Shown piece after piece: positions 43,469 to 52,504 of a DNA stretch of 64,000 bases. The first letter of the stretch is position 1. Each line of letters starts with the position of its first letter. The DNA is from Marinobacter sp. F4218 (GTDB lineage Bacteria > Pseudomonadota > Gammaproteobacteria > Pseudomonadales > Oleiphilaceae), in NCBI RefSeq assembly GCF_019443085.1, contig NZ_JAHZIL010000004.1, positions 248,001-312,000 on the forward strand. Direction: 5' to 3'. The position numbers and the translations under genes are program-made. The notes beneath the pieces were generated by a model that ran no database searches, was not told where the DNA came from, and saw only the letters and a list, made by a program, of their open reading frames with translations.

Positions 43469-43482
43469 TTGATGAATATCAG
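43469..43482 (+). promoter_or_regulatory. FNR/ANR/DNR-like box
   Basis: TTGAT-GAAT-ATCAG matches the TTGATnnnnATCAA consensus at nine of ten fixed positions. Placed at -41.5, it would set transcription start near 43517, ahead of the di-iron MBL-fold gene at 43591. Confidence 0.5.
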
Positions 43483-43541
43483 ATATTTGACCTGTGGCAA
43501 TAGGCTGTCATTCGGGATTTTGTAATCTCCGCGCACTTTGC

Positions 43542-43567
43542 AATAGCCGGCCACCCGGCCGGCTATT
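43542..43567 (+). promoter_or_regulatory. Strong hairpin 24 bases before the MBL-fold gene
   Basis: AATAGCCGGCC (43542-43552) and GGCCGGCTATT (43557-43567) form a perfect 11-bp stem with loop ACCC. No T run follows, so it may shape the leader transcript or end the SRPBCC transcript. Confidence 0.6.
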
Positions 43568-43590
43568 CCACTTCCAGCGGGAGACCACAC

Positions 43591-44391
43591 ATGGCAGCCG
43601 AGCCGATTGTTCTGTTCGATAACGGACACCACAAGTGCCTGATGTTCGATTCACTGGTAACCGGCGAGGGCGTTCAGTCCAACCAGTTCCTGATCGTTGA
43701 CGGCAAACACGAAGCGCTGATCGATCCGGGCGGAGACCTCACCTACACTCCCCTTTCCGTCGCCGCATCGCGGTACATGAATATCAGTGACATGGATTAT
43801 GTTTTCGCCTCGCATCAGGACCCGGACATCATCGGTGCCATCGATCGCTGGATCGTTCACACCCGGGCCAAAATTGTCACCTCCAAGCTCTGGGCACGGT
43901 TCCTGCCCCACCTGGTGTCCGGCTATGTCACCAGCCAGCTCAGCGGCAGCGTCTACGATCGGATCGTGAGCGTGCCCGACGCCGGCGCCAACGTGAAATT
44001 CGGTGATTCCTACCTGCAGTGCCTGCCGGCCCACTTCATGCACTCGGTTGGCAACCTCCAGTTCTACGATCCGGTGGCGAAGATACTCTTTTCTGGAGAC
44101 CTGGGCGCATCACTCGGAGGCGAGGACGACCATCTGCCTGTCGCCGATTTCGACAAGCACATTCCCAGCATGATCGGCTTTCACCGTCGCTACATCGCCT
44201 CGCGAAAGGTCTGTCGCCTCTGGGCCAACATGGTGAGGGAACTGGACGTGGATATGATTGTGCCTCAGCACGGCAAGCGCTTCGAAGGGCCAGCCATGGT
44301 TGAGCGCTTTCTGGACTGGGTCAGCGAGATGGAATGCGGAATCGATCTGATGACGCAGGAGCATTATCAGCGCCCCATCGACTACGTTTAA
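43591..44391 (+). CDS. ODP-type di-iron metallo-beta-lactamase-fold protein
   Basis: The 266-residue protein has the oxygen-binding di-iron (ODP) version of the MBL fold: ALIDPGGDLTYTPL, metal loop ASHQDPDIIGAID in place of the usual HxHxDH, CLPAHFMHSVGNLQFYDP with the next histidine, LFSGDLGASLGG with the bridging aspartate, and IVPQHGKRFEGPAMVERFLDW with the last histidine. This resembles the core of flavodiiron NO/O2 reductases but lacks the flavodoxin part, so it may sense or bind O2/NO. An FNR-like box lies upstream, which fits control by oxygen or nitric oxide. Confidence 0.85.
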   Translation: MAAEPIVLFDNGHHKCLMFDSLVTGEGVQSNQFLIVDGKHEALIDPGGDLTYTPLSVAASRYMNISDMDYVFASHQDPDIIGAIDRWIVHTRAKIVTSKLWARFLPHLVSGYVTSQLSGSVYDRIVSVPDAGANVKFGDSYLQCLPAHFMHSVGNLQFYDPVAKILFSGDLGASLGGEDDHLPVADFDKHIPSMIGFHRRYIASRKVCRLWANMVRELDVDMIVPQHGKRFEGPAMVERFLDWVSEMECGIDLMTQEHYQRPIDYV

Positions 44392-44481
44392 TCAGGAAGG
44401 AACGGCCCCGGACGGCTGTTCCTTGATGCCGGCATATGGAGATTCAAAGCGAACCTGACTGCCGGCTAAATGGGGGCGATT

Positions 44482-44859
44482 TTAGTATTCGTGATGAATA
44501 CGCCCCCGATGGCCGGTCCGCCAGTCATGCTTGCGATCCCGATCGTACATACTTCGGCCATCAGGATACCCGGCTGCCGTGGCGGGCAGGTTCTCGATAT
44601 CATCGATACTGCTAACGCCGGCCGTCGTTGGCATAGTCTCGATATAATCGACACTGTTCTTACCACCCCGCTCCAGCATCATCCTTCGATTTTCCTCCAC
44701 GCTGGCTACGCGGTACGGCATTCCATCGTCAGAATACATCTGGGACTGATTTTCCATCATCTCCTGGTTAAACCTCTGACGCTCCCAGTTTTCGCCATAA
44801 GACGGCGCAACAAACAGCGTCAAAGCCAGTGTTGCCGAACAAATCACTACCTGTTTCAT
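44482..44859 (-). CDS. Small exported protein of unknown function
   Basis: The 125-residue protein has a signal peptide ending FVAPSYGENW. The mature part is polar and rich in Met, Asn, Asp, Arg and Gly (RQRFNQEMMENQSQMYSDDG, RMMLERGGKNSV), ending HRGRIHHEY with histidines. No domain is recognised and much of it is probably disordered. It may bind metal or be a stress-induced periplasmic protein, but this is a guess. Confidence 0.7.
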   Translation of the reverse strand: MKQVVICSATLALTLFVAPSYGENWERQRFNQEMMENQSQMYSDDGMPYRVASVEENRRMMLERGGKNSVDYIETMPTTAGVSSIDDIENLPATAAGYPDGRSMYDRDRKHDWRTGHRGRIHHEY

Positions 44860-45174
44860 TGAGATACCCTCCTTTTCAAGCCCGATATCCCCGGGCTCAG
44901 GAACAGCATCAAAGGACCGGCCATATCAACCCGATCCACCGACTCAGGATACTCCCCGGATCACTCCGGGTAATGCTTAGAGGGTAAATTCGGCAATTCG
45001 TTACAAGAATTTCACGGGAAATTCATGCTGCAGACATGTTGCTGACATCCCAGACGCACTGAAGCCTGTTCCCCCGCCAGCCGGGAAGCCCATCGCCGGC
45101 TAAATAAGCCTGTTCCATGAGGGCATAGTTGAGTAAAATCCGGCCCTTTCCCAAGAAATAGAGAGGCAGCGCAG
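44860..45174. other. Gene-free stretch between divergent genes
   Basis: It holds the leaders of the divergent small exported protein and yeeN-type genes and a CCCGATATCCCCGGG-like short palindrome near 44881. No RNA gene or repeat was recognised. Confidence 0.4.
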
Positions 45175-45906
45175 ATGGGCAGAGCCTACCAGAACCGCAA
45201 AGAGTCGATGGCCAAAACGGCCGCAGCAAAAACCAAGGTCTACAGCAAATATGGCCGTGAGATTTACATGGCGGCCAAGTCCGGCGGCACGGATCCGGAT
45301 GGCAACCTGTCCCTGCGTGGACTGATCGATCGCGCCAAGAAAGACCAGGTACCGTCTCACGTTATCGAAAAGGCCATCGACAAGGCCAGGGGCGGCGCTG
45401 GCGAGGATTATTCCCCGGCCCGATATGAAGGTTATGGCCCGGGCAACTGCATGGTGATTGTCGACTGCCTCACCGACAATCCGAACCGCACGTTCGGGGA
45501 CGTCCGTCTCGCCTTCACCAAGACCAAATGCAAGATCGGCACGCCGGGCGCCGTGGCGCACATGTTCGACCACTGCGCCATTTTCGCGTTCAAGCACGAC
45601 GACGAAGAAGCCGTGCTGGAAGCACTCATGGAAGCCGATGTCGACGTGACCGACATTGAGAACGAAGACGGGCTGATCACCGTATTCACCCCGAACACTG
45701 AGTACGCCAAGGCCCGCCAGGCCCTGGTAGACGCCTTTGAGGGCATTGATTTTGAAGCGGACGAAATCCAGTTCCTGCCGAAGACCACCACCCAGGTGGA
45801 AGGCGATGACATTCCGCTGTTCGAGAAGTTTCTCGACATGCTGAATGATCTGGACGACGTTCAGAACGTGTTTCACAACGCCGAAGTGCCCGAGCAATCC
45901 GAGTGA
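45175..45906 (+). CDS. YebC/PmpR-family protein, YeeN subfamily
   Basis: The 243-residue protein begins [44 protein letters not shown], the YeeN-like start rather than MAGHSKW of YebC. Further conserved parts are [36 protein letters not shown] and [16 protein letters not shown]. Related proteins act as translation factors easing ribosome stalling or as DNA-binding regulators. The last bases overlap the start of the amidotransferase gene (GTGA). Confidence 0.93.
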   Translation: MGRAYQNRKESMAKTAAAKTKVYSKYGREIYMAAKSGGTDPDGNLSLRGLIDRAKKDQVPSHVIEKAIDKARGGAGEDYSPARYEGYGPGNCMVIVDCLTDNPNRTFGDVRLAFTKTKCKIGTPGAVAHMFDHCAIFAFKHDDEEAVLEALMEADVDVTDIENEDGLITVFTPNTEYAKARQALVDAFEGIDFEADEIQFLPKTTTQVEGDDIPLFEKFLDMLNDLDDVQNVFHNAEVPEQSE

Positions 45907-46631
45907 ATCGTCAGGCAAGGGTCGTCATCCTGAAGACCGGAACCACCTACCCCGCCATCAGGGAGACCTCAGGTGATTTCGAAGACTGGTTCGTTCGTGG
46001 GCTTTCGGACGAGCTGGAACTCACCGTTATCAACGTTGAACAGGGTGACGCTCCCGGCAATGTGGAAGACTGGGACGGCATTGTGATCACCGGTTCCCCT
46101 GCCATGGTCAGTGATCGGGCGGAATGGAGCGAAACCACGGCGCAGTGGCTGACCGGGGCCGTCGACAAAAAGGTTCCGGTTTTGGGTGTGTGCTACGGAC
46201 ATCAGTTGCTTGCCCACGCCCTTGGCGGTGAAGTCGGGTACCACCCGGAGGGCCGGGAAACCGGCACCTGGTCAATTGAACTGCTGCCGGACGCCGACTC
46301 CGACCCCCTGTTCGCCGACCTGCCCGCATCCTTCAAGGTCCAGCTTACCCACAAGCAATCAGTGCTTGGCCTGCCGCCCGGAGCCGTACTTCTCGGTCGC
46401 AGCCGGTTTGAACCCCATCAGGCCTTCCGGGTGGGTGAGTGTGCCTGGGGCGTGCAGTTCCATCCGGAATTCACAGACGACATCATGAGAGCCTATCTGT
46501 CGGTGCAGACACCGGAACTGGCCGCCGAGTGCCTGAACCCCGATGCACTGCTGGCGGCCGTCGAGCCGGCACCGGTTGCGTCCGGGCTCTTGCAGCGCTT
46601 TTCTGAGCTCGTGATTGAAAAACTCGACTGA
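45903..46631 (+). CDS. Class I glutamine amidotransferase-like protein
   Basis: The 242-residue protein starts at GTG 45903, overlapping the YeeN-type stop. It has the GATase triad: nucleophile [17 protein letters not shown], and [10 protein letters not shown] with His and Glu. It lacks a synthetase domain and resembles free-standing GMP-synthase-like amidotransferases of unknown substrate. Confidence 0.9.
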   Translation: MNRQARVVILKTGTTYPAIRETSGDFEDWFVRGLSDELELTVINVEQGDAPGNVEDWDGIVITGSPAMVSDRAEWSETTAQWLTGAVDKKVPVLGVCYGHQLLAHALGGEVGYHPEGRETGTWSIELLPDADSDPLFADLPASFKVQLTHKQSVLGLPPGAVLLGRSRFEPHQAFRVGECAWGVQFHPEFTDDIMRAYLSVQTPELAAECLNPDALLAAVEPAPVASGLLQRFSELVIEKLD

Positions 46632-46646
46632 ACCCGGATACGGCGT

Positions 46647-46997
46647 TCAGTCGAGAATGTAGGCGGTTTTCTCGAGGGCGTTCTCGTCTTCGTCAATAAA
46701 ACGGAATTGATTCCAGCCAACCCGCACCATATCGTTGCTGTTCAGGCGCTGGCGGCTCTCGACGCGAATGTCGTTGACGAACGTGCCGTTGGTGCTGTCG
46801 CTGTCCGTGATGTAATAGTCAATCGTACCCTCGAGATAGGCGTTGGGTACGGCCTCGATAACCGCATGGTGGCCACTCACGGAAATCTCGTCGATCTGGA
46901 TATCGTTGTCGGTGCGCCGGCCAATCCGGGTCTGGGGTTGGTCCAGCTCAAACGTGTTGACGACCACGTTGTCTACCAGCTGTGAAAACGATGCCAT
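46647..46997 (-). CDS. FHA-domain protein
   Basis: The 116-residue protein is essentially one forkhead-associated domain: TRIGRRTDNDIQIDEISVSGHHAVIEAV contains the GR and SxxH phosphothreonine-binding motifs, and DSDSTNGTFVND the NG. It is the third gene of an operon with a PP2C phosphatase and a Ser/Thr kinase, so it likely reads the phosphothreonine the kinase makes. Confidence 0.93.
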   Translation of the reverse strand: MASFSQLVDNVVVNTFELDQPQTRIGRRTDNDIQIDEISVSGHHAVIEAVPNAYLEGTIDYYITDSDSTNGTFVNDIRVESRQRLNSNDMVRVGWNQFRFIDEDENALEKTAYILD

Positions 46998-47012
46998 GTC
47001 AGGTTCCTCTGC

Positions 47013-47750
47013 TTAATTCAGGGTCATTAGTACTACAGACACGTTGTCCGATGCCTGATTGTCCAGGGCGGTTTCAATCAATGTCTCCACGGCGCATTCC
47101 GTGCTGCCAGCGTTCTTGAGTATGTCTTCCCAGTCCGGCTCCGGAACGGAGTTGGTCAGGCCGTCCGAGCAAAGCAGCAACTGATCGCCAGGCTGGAGAG
47201 AGTGGCTGCAGTAGCTGATTTCAAGCGGGTCCATGGCTCCGACCGCCCGGGTAAGCACGTTTCGAAACGGGACATTGGGGGCATCCGTCTCGCTGATGCT
47301 GCCATCCTCGAGCATGTTCTGGACGACGGTATCATCGCGGGTCAGGCAGTCGGCTTGCCCATGCCGGATCAGATAACACCGGGAATCCCCGACGTGGGCA
47401 ACATGCGCGGTGCTCCCTTCGATCCAGGCCACCACCAGGGTGGTGCCCATCTTGTCCAACTGACTGTCGGAAGCCCGCCGCACCTGAATGCGCTCGTTAG
47501 CGAGAGCAAGCGCTGCACCGAGGTTTTTCCGGGTGGGCTCCTCGCCGGCGAACAGGCCCGGCGTAAGCGCCTCCATCACCGAATCGGCTGCCAGGCGGCT
47601 TGCAATCTCGCCCCCCTGGTACCCGCCCATGCCATCGGCAACGAGCATCAGCGCCGCACCGCCATCATCGCGGACTTGCCACGCCACTACATCCTGATTG
47701 CTTTCCCGAACCACTCCTGTGTGGCTCCGGCCTGCAACGTGAACGCTCAT
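47013..47750 (-). CDS. PP2C-family Ser/Thr phosphatase
   Basis: The 245-residue protein has PP2C metal motifs: RESNQDVVAWQV, LVADGMGGYQGGEIAS, AHVGDSRCYLIR, LLLCSDGLTNSV and DNVSVVLMTLN. It would reverse the phosphorylation made by the kinase encoded just upstream; its ATG overlaps the kinase stop by one base (TGATG). An FHA gene follows after 15 bases. Confidence 0.95.
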   Translation of the reverse strand: MSVHVAGRSHTGVVRESNQDVVAWQVRDDGGAALMLVADGMGGYQGGEIASRLAADSVMEALTPGLFAGEEPTRKNLGAALALANERIQVRRASDSQLDKMGTTLVVAWIEGSTAHVAHVGDSRCYLIRHGQADCLTRDDTVVQNMLEDGSISETDAPNVPFRNVLTRAVGAMDPLEISYCSHSLQPGDQLLLCSDGLTNSVPEPDWEDILKNAGSTECAVETLIETALDNQASDNVSVVLMTLN

Positions 47751-49396
47751 CAGGAGACCTCCTTCGCTTCCCTGACAGCCAGCCGGCGGACTGCTTCGGC
47801 CATGGCGGACGCGGACGCAAAGCGTTTGTCCGGCTCTCGCTGAATCGCCTTGTTGATCAGTCTTACCAGGCCATTGGGAAGATCGGCATTGAATTCGCGA
47901 ACACTGCGGGGACGCTTGTTAAGAATCTGATAGGTCAGGTTGGCGAGGGTATCCCCCTGGTAGGGTGTTTCTCCGCTCACCAGTTTGTACAGGGTGACAC
48001 CGAGACTGTAGATATCGGAGGCACCACTTACCTTCTGCCCCTTGAGCTGCTCCGGCGACATGTAAAGCGGGCTACCCATCACGCTGCCGGTGCGGGTCCG
48101 GGAGTCATCGGAAATCTTGGCAATGCCAAAATCGGTAATCTTGATGCCGCCGTCGTCCGGGTTGTAGATGATATTTCCCGGTTTAATATCCCGGTGCACG
48201 ATTTTCTGGCTGTGGGCATAGGCCAGCGCATCTGCCACCTGGGCAATGATTTCCAGCACGGTATGCAATGGCAGTAACCGGCCTGGCTTGCCGAATTCAC
48301 TCAGGGGCCGCCCCTTGGCGTAATCCATGGCGATGTAGGCCAGGTCCGCCTCTTCACCGACGTCATAAACCGTCACAATGGCCGGGTGATTTAGCCGACC
48401 TGCGGCTTCGGCTTCGCGGAAGAAACGGTCTTTCAGCTCCGCCAAATGACCGTCATCGAATGCCTCGTAGCTCAGGGTCTTGATGGCGACGGTCCGCGCG
48501 ATTTTGGGGTCCTTGCCGAGGTACACAACTCCCATGGCACCGCGACCTATCTCCCGTTCGATCTCATAACGGCCCAGGGTGGGCCGGCTCAGGGACTGGG
48601 CTGGCATAAGCAGCGTTCGGGTACTGTCGAATCCGCCGGTTTGCAGGGACGCTGTTTCCGGGGACAATTTTTCCAGTGCAGAAAGCCGGTCCGCGGCATC
48701 CCGGAAACCCTTGCGGTTATCGAGGATGTCCCGGTAGGTCTGAATCGCTTTCTCGTACTGACGCTTCCGCTCCTGCTGGATGGCGATCTCGTATCGGACC
48801 TCAAGCGCATCCTCACAGACCGGACACGCCTCGACCGCATCCAGGGCCTCGTCGGTGTGCCCCTGTTGCAGCAGCAACCTCGCGAGACGCACGCGAGCCT
48901 CGCGGACGTTGGCACTCAAAGCACGAATCTCACGATCGGGCTGGAGCCAGAACAGCATGGTCACAAACCCGGCAACCAGCAGGGTGATCACCTCGCCCAG
49001 CGGTAACCATTCGCTGTGGTAGAACGTCAGCGCTGCCTGCAGAACAATCAGGGAGCCGCCCAGCAGGAGCGTGACCGGAAGTGCCACCGCCGCACCCATT
49101 CTCGGGATAGCAAGCACCAGATAGAGAGCCGAAAAAAACAGCCCCACGCGAATGGCCAGATCGGACCAGACCGGCTCGGACAGGCCCCGCGCCATCAGGG
49201 TCGACTGCAGTGCATCGGGCGGGATCGGGAGCGACAGGCTTTCGGATTCCGGCGCCCCCAGCAAACTGAGCAGGACTCGATCGGCCCAGCTCAGAAACGC
49301 AAACTGATCGCCGGCGAGGGCAAACAGGATCGCAGCAACAACCACCAACAGCCTCAGGCTGAACAAGTGCGAAAACAGGAAGAAGAGTGAGTTCAC
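47750..49396 (-). CDS. Membrane-anchored Ser/Thr protein kinase
   Basis: The 548-residue protein has about four membrane helices in residues 1-152, a TPR-like helical part (155-250, DEALDAVEACPVCEDALEVRYEIA) and a C-terminal Hanks-type kinase domain (277-540): glycine loop EIGRGAMGVVYLG, VAIK306, catalytic HRDIKPGN (401-408), metal-binding DFG (422-424), SPLYMSPEQ and DIYSLGVTLYKLVSG. All catalytic residues are present. Unusually the membrane anchor is N-terminal and the kinase C-terminal. With the phosphatase and FHA genes it makes a signalling operon; no type VI secretion genes are near. Confidence 0.94.
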   Translation of the reverse strand: MNSLFFLFSHLFSLRLLVVVAAILFALAGDQFAFLSWADRVLLSLLGAPESESLSLPIPPDALQSTLMARGLSEPVWSDLAIRVGLFFSALYLVLAIPRMGAAVALPVTLLLGGSLIVLQAALTFYHSEWLPLGEVITLLVAGFVTMLFWLQPDREIRALSANVREARVRLARLLLQQGHTDEALDAVEACPVCEDALEVRYEIAIQQERKRQYEKAIQTYRDILDNRKGFRDAADRLSALEKLSPETASLQTGGFDSTRTLLMPAQSLSRPTLGRYEIEREIGRGAMGVVYLGKDPKIARTVAIKTLSYEAFDDGHLAELKDRFFREAEAAGRLNHPAIVTVYDVGEEADLAYIAMDYAKGRPLSEFGKPGRLLPLHTVLEIIAQVADALAYAHSQKIVHRDIKPGNIIYNPDDGGIKITDFGIAKISDDSRTRTGSVMGSPLYMSPEQLKGQKVSGASDIYSLGVTLYKLVSGETPYQGDTLANLTYQILNKRPRSVREFNADLPNGLVRLINKAIQREPDKRFASASAMAEAVRRLAVREAKEVS

Positions 49397-49553
49397 AGGC
49401 TACTTTATTCTAAATGTTTGATCTGGCTAGTTTAGAAACAGTGGACGCCCGGCGATACCGGTAAAGAAGTGTTTTTTGTAAGTGTTTGTTTACCTGAGAG
49501 GAAGCTCACGTATAGTAGCCCCAGCACCGATAAAGGATGGCGGACATACAGAC

Positions 49554-51017
49554 ATGACATTGAAGTTGCTAATTGCCCTGTTTTTCCTCCTGCTGGCCGG
49601 GATTGGCCTGTATCACACCAACAAGCCATTGCCGGCAGGCATCAGTTACCGGGGTACCCCCTCTCCGCTGGAAAACCCGGTTTTGCTTACCGATGTTACC
49701 CGGCACCACACGGACGGAACGGAAACCCTTGATCATGAAATTTTCGACGAAGTCCTGCGCCTGATCGGCAGCGCCGAAAAATTCGTGTTGGTGGACATGT
49801 TTCTGTACAACAGCACTCAGCCGGAGGGCGCCGCCCACCGGCCCCTCGCGAAGCAATTGACGGAAGCACTCCTGGCCCGCAAGCAGGCTCGGCCGGAGAT
49901 TGCCATGATCGTCATTTCCGACCCGCTCAATACGATGTATGGGGGCTCCCGATCGCCCTGGTTCGAAGCCTTGCGCGAGGCGGGGATAACCGTCGTCGAA
50001 ACCCGCTTGCCACCGCTGCGGGATAGCAACCCGGCCTGGTCGTCCCTGTGGCGGCCCTGCTGTCAGTGGTTGGGCAACGATCCTGACGGTGGCTGGCTGT
50101 CAAACGCCCTTGGCAATCGCCTGGTAACCGTGCGCAGCTACCTGGCGCTACTGAACTTCAAGGCCAATCACCGCAAACTGCTGGTGGTCGATCAAGGTTC
50201 CCGCCTCCGGGGCTTGGTTACCTCCGCCAATCCTCACGACGGTAGCAGTCGCCACGGGAACATTGGCCTCAGCTTCACCGGTAAGGCGGTCGCTGATCTC
50301 CTGAAAAGTGAACAGGCGGTGCTGGCCATGTCCGGCGCCGACACATCGGCAGTCGACCGGTGGATCACCATCGCCGAAAATCGTAAGGCTCCGGTAGCCG
50401 ATAGCCGCACGGCTGCGCCGGACACGGGCCGCGTCATGGTGCTCACCGAGTCTGCGATCCGCGACAAGGCACTGGATATGATTGATCGTGCCGGCCCGGG
50501 TGACCACCTGGACCTGGCGGTTTTCTACCTTTCCCATCGCGGAATCGTTGACAGCCTGCTTGAGGCCCACCTACGTGGCGCCATATTGCGGGTGTTACTG
50601 GATGCCAACAACGAGGCCTTTGGCCATTCCAAGAGCGGAGTTCCCAATCGGCAGGCAGCGCTGGAGCTGCACCGGGCCGGCGCATCCGTGCGCTGGTGCA
50701 ACACCAGAGGCGAGCAGTGCCACAGCAAGCTGCTGATGCTCAGACCGGAACAGGGCCACATCGAGATCCTGTTGGGCTCCGCCAACTTTACCCGCCGCAA
50801 CCTGGACGATCTCAACCTGGAAACCAATGTCTGGCTGTCGCTGGCATCCAGCGCAGCGCCTGCTGCCAAGGCGGTTCATTTTTTCAACGAACAATGGCGG
50901 CTCGGGCCCGGTAATGACCCGGTCATGAGCCTGCCCTACGAGGCGTGGGCCGATGACTCCAGAGTCCGTTACTGGCGCTATCGCATTATGGAATTTACCG
51001 GACTTTCAACATTCTGA
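49554..51017 (+). CDS. Phospholipase D-like protein, second HKD motif degenerate
   Basis: The 487-residue protein starts at ATG 49554 with an N-terminal membrane/signal helix (LLIALFFLLLAGIGLYHTN). Two PLD repeats are present. The first has NHRKLLVVDQG (His206, Lys208, Asp213) and GLVTSANPHDGSS. The second has CHSKLLMLRPEQG (His390, Lys392) with Arg397 in place of the aspartate, and LLGSANFTRRN. It is likely a periplasmic or membrane-anchored phosphodiesterase or phosphatidyl-transferase. It precedes the PA2779/PA2778-type pair by 86 bases. Confidence 0.87.
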   Translation: MTLKLLIALFFLLLAGIGLYHTNKPLPAGISYRGTPSPLENPVLLTDVTRHHTDGTETLDHEIFDEVLRLIGSAEKFVLVDMFLYNSTQPEGAAHRPLAKQLTEALLARKQARPEIAMIVISDPLNTMYGGSRSPWFEALREAGITVVETRLPPLRDSNPAWSSLWRPCCQWLGNDPDGGWLSNALGNRLVTVRSYLALLNFKANHRKLLVVDQGSRLRGLVTSANPHDGSSRHGNIGLSFTGKAVADLLKSEQAVLAMSGADTSAVDRWITIAENRKAPVADSRTAAPDTGRVMVLTESAIRDKALDMIDRAGPGDHLDLAVFYLSHRGIVDSLLEAHLRGAILRVLLDANNEAFGHSKSGVPNRQAALELHRAGASVRWCNTRGEQCHSKLLMLRPEQGHIEILLGSANFTRRNLDDLNLETNVWLSLASSAAPAAKAVHFFNEQWRLGPGNDPVMSLPYEAWADDSRVRYWRYRIMEFTGLSTF

Positions 51018-51103
51018 ATTCAGTAGATGACAAGATTGTATGTTGAACAGCCTTCCATGTCTGGTCTATGGTCATAACACATAACTAAAAGCGGGAGCCC
51101 GAT

Positions 51104-51505
51104 ATGTCCGGTATTAGAAAGCACCTGAGATATGTTTCGTTTTTCATGGCCCTGATGATCAGCCTCGGGTCAGTCTGGTCCTCCACCGCCTCCGCGGCCA
51201 TGGTCGGAACCGGAGAGATGATCAGTGGCCAGGAGGTCCAGCTGGATCGCCAGCAACTGATGGATATGCTGGAAACCCAGGAGGTTCAGGACAAGCTCGC
51301 CGAAATGGGTGTCAGCGACGATCAGGTCAGGGACCGGATCCAGAACCTGACACCGCAGGAACTGGCCGATTTCGAGCAGCAGCTCGCTGAAGCACCGGCT
51401 GGCCAGGATGTGGTCGGTATCATTGTTCTGTTCCTGTTGGTCTTCATCATTACCGACATCCTGTGTGCAACGAACATCTTCCCGTTCATCAACTGCATTC
51501 GGTAA
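51104..51505 (+). CDS. PA2779-type small membrane protein
   Basis: The 133-residue protein has a signal peptide (to SAAMVG), a helical middle with LDRQQLMDMLETQEVQDKLAEMGVSDDQVRDRI and LTPQELADFEQQLAEAPAGQD, and a C-terminal membrane helix VVGIIVLFLLVFIITDIL. This layout matches the PA2779 family. It is directly followed by the PA2778-type peptidase gene (stop and next GTG adjacent), as in Pseudomonas. Function of the pair is unknown. Confidence 0.9.
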   Translation: MSGIRKHLRYVSFFMALMISLGSVWSSTASAAMVGTGEMISGQEVQLDRQQLMDMLETQEVQDKLAEMGVSDDQVRDRIQNLTPQELADFEQQLAEAPAGQDVVGIIVLFLLVFIITDILCATNIFPFINCIR

Positions 51506-52504
51506 GTGCCCTTCACCATCCTTCCTAAACCGGCCGGCAGCCTGACCAGTCTACTACTGGTTCTGCTGCTGGCCGGCTGCGCTTCAGCCCCCAAATGGCC
51601 CTCAGGCACCGACGGCAATCCGTCGCTGCAGACACGCACGGTTCTGGATGAGGTTCCTTTCTATCCCCAGGAACGCTATCAATGTGGTCCGGCCTCATTG
51701 GCGATGATGCTGAACAGCCAGGGTCTGGAGACCAACCCGGAAGTATTGCGCGATCTGGTCTACATTCCAGGCCGGGAGGGATCATTACAGGTGGAGATGG
51801 TGGCCGCCGGGCGTGCCCACAACATGCTGGTCTACACCCTGGACGGCAGCCTGGAAAGCCTGCTCAAGGAGGTGGCGGCGGGCAACCCTGTTCTGGTCAT
51901 GCAGAACCTGCTGTTCAACTGGTTGCCCCAGTGGCATTTTGCCGTGGTGATCGGTTTCGACGCGCAAAAGCAGACCATTATCCTGCACACGGATACCAGG
52001 GAACGCCATGAAACCAGCGTGGAGGTCTTTTCCAACACCTGGTCTCGGTCCGACAACTGGGCCGCCGTCATGCTGCCACCCGACCGAATTCCCGCGAGCG
52101 CCGAACCTCTGGCCTACCTGGCCTCGGCCAACGATCTCGAAACCACAGGGCGGACCAACGCGGCCATGACCGCCTACCAGACTGCGGAACGGCAGTGGCC
52201 GGATCAGCCAGCCGCCATTCTGGGCCAGGGTAACATCGCCTACACGCGCCAGAACCTGCAGGAAGCCACCAGCCACTTTGCTCGCCTGGTCTCCCGATTC
52301 CCCCGGGAAGCCGTTGGCTGGAACAACCTGGCCCACACACTGGGTGAAACAGGATGCCTCGAAGAGGCAAAACAGGCCCAGCGCTGCGCCTCAGCGCTGG
52401 CACCCGATCGTTTCGGCGCTCAAATCGATCCGGGCACGGCGGTGCAGAGTCCGAGTGACTGCCCGACACTGGACTGTCCTGCCCTCACTACGCCCCAGGA
52501 ATAG
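51506..52504 (+). CDS. PA2778-type cysteine peptidase lipoprotein with TPR
   Basis: The 332-residue protein starts at GTG 51506, abutting the previous stop. A lipobox LLLAGCASAP anchors it. The C39-like peptidase core shows VPFYPQERYQCGPASLAMML with the catalytic cysteine and QWHFAVVIGFDAQ with the histidine. The C-terminal third is TPR-like (AAMTAYQTAERQWPDQPAAILGQGNIAYTRQNLQEA). It belongs to the PA2778 family and is paired with a PA2779-type protein. The last 17 bases overlap the convergent methyltransferase gene. Confidence 0.92.
   Translation: MPFTILPKPAGSLTSLLLVLLLAGCASAPKWPSGTDGNPSLQTRTVLDEVPFYPQERYQCGPASLAMMLNSQGLETNPEVLRDLVYIPGREGSLQVEMVAAGRAHNMLVYTLDGSLESLLKEVAAGNPVLVMQNLLFNWLPQWHFAVVIGFDAQKQTIILHTDTRERHETSVEVFSNTWSRSDNWAAVMLPPDRIPASAEPLAYLASANDLETTGRTNAAMTAYQTAERQWPDQPAAILGQGNIAYTRQNLQEATSHFARLVSRFPREAVGWNNLAHTLGETGCLEEAKQAQRCASALAPDRFGAQIDPGTAVQSPSDCPTLDCPALTTPQE

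Noticed and set aside
46647..49396. Membership of a type VI secretion cluster
   Set aside because: Kinase, phosphatase and FHA genes resemble its control module, but no secretion-apparatus gene lies within 15 kb on either side.
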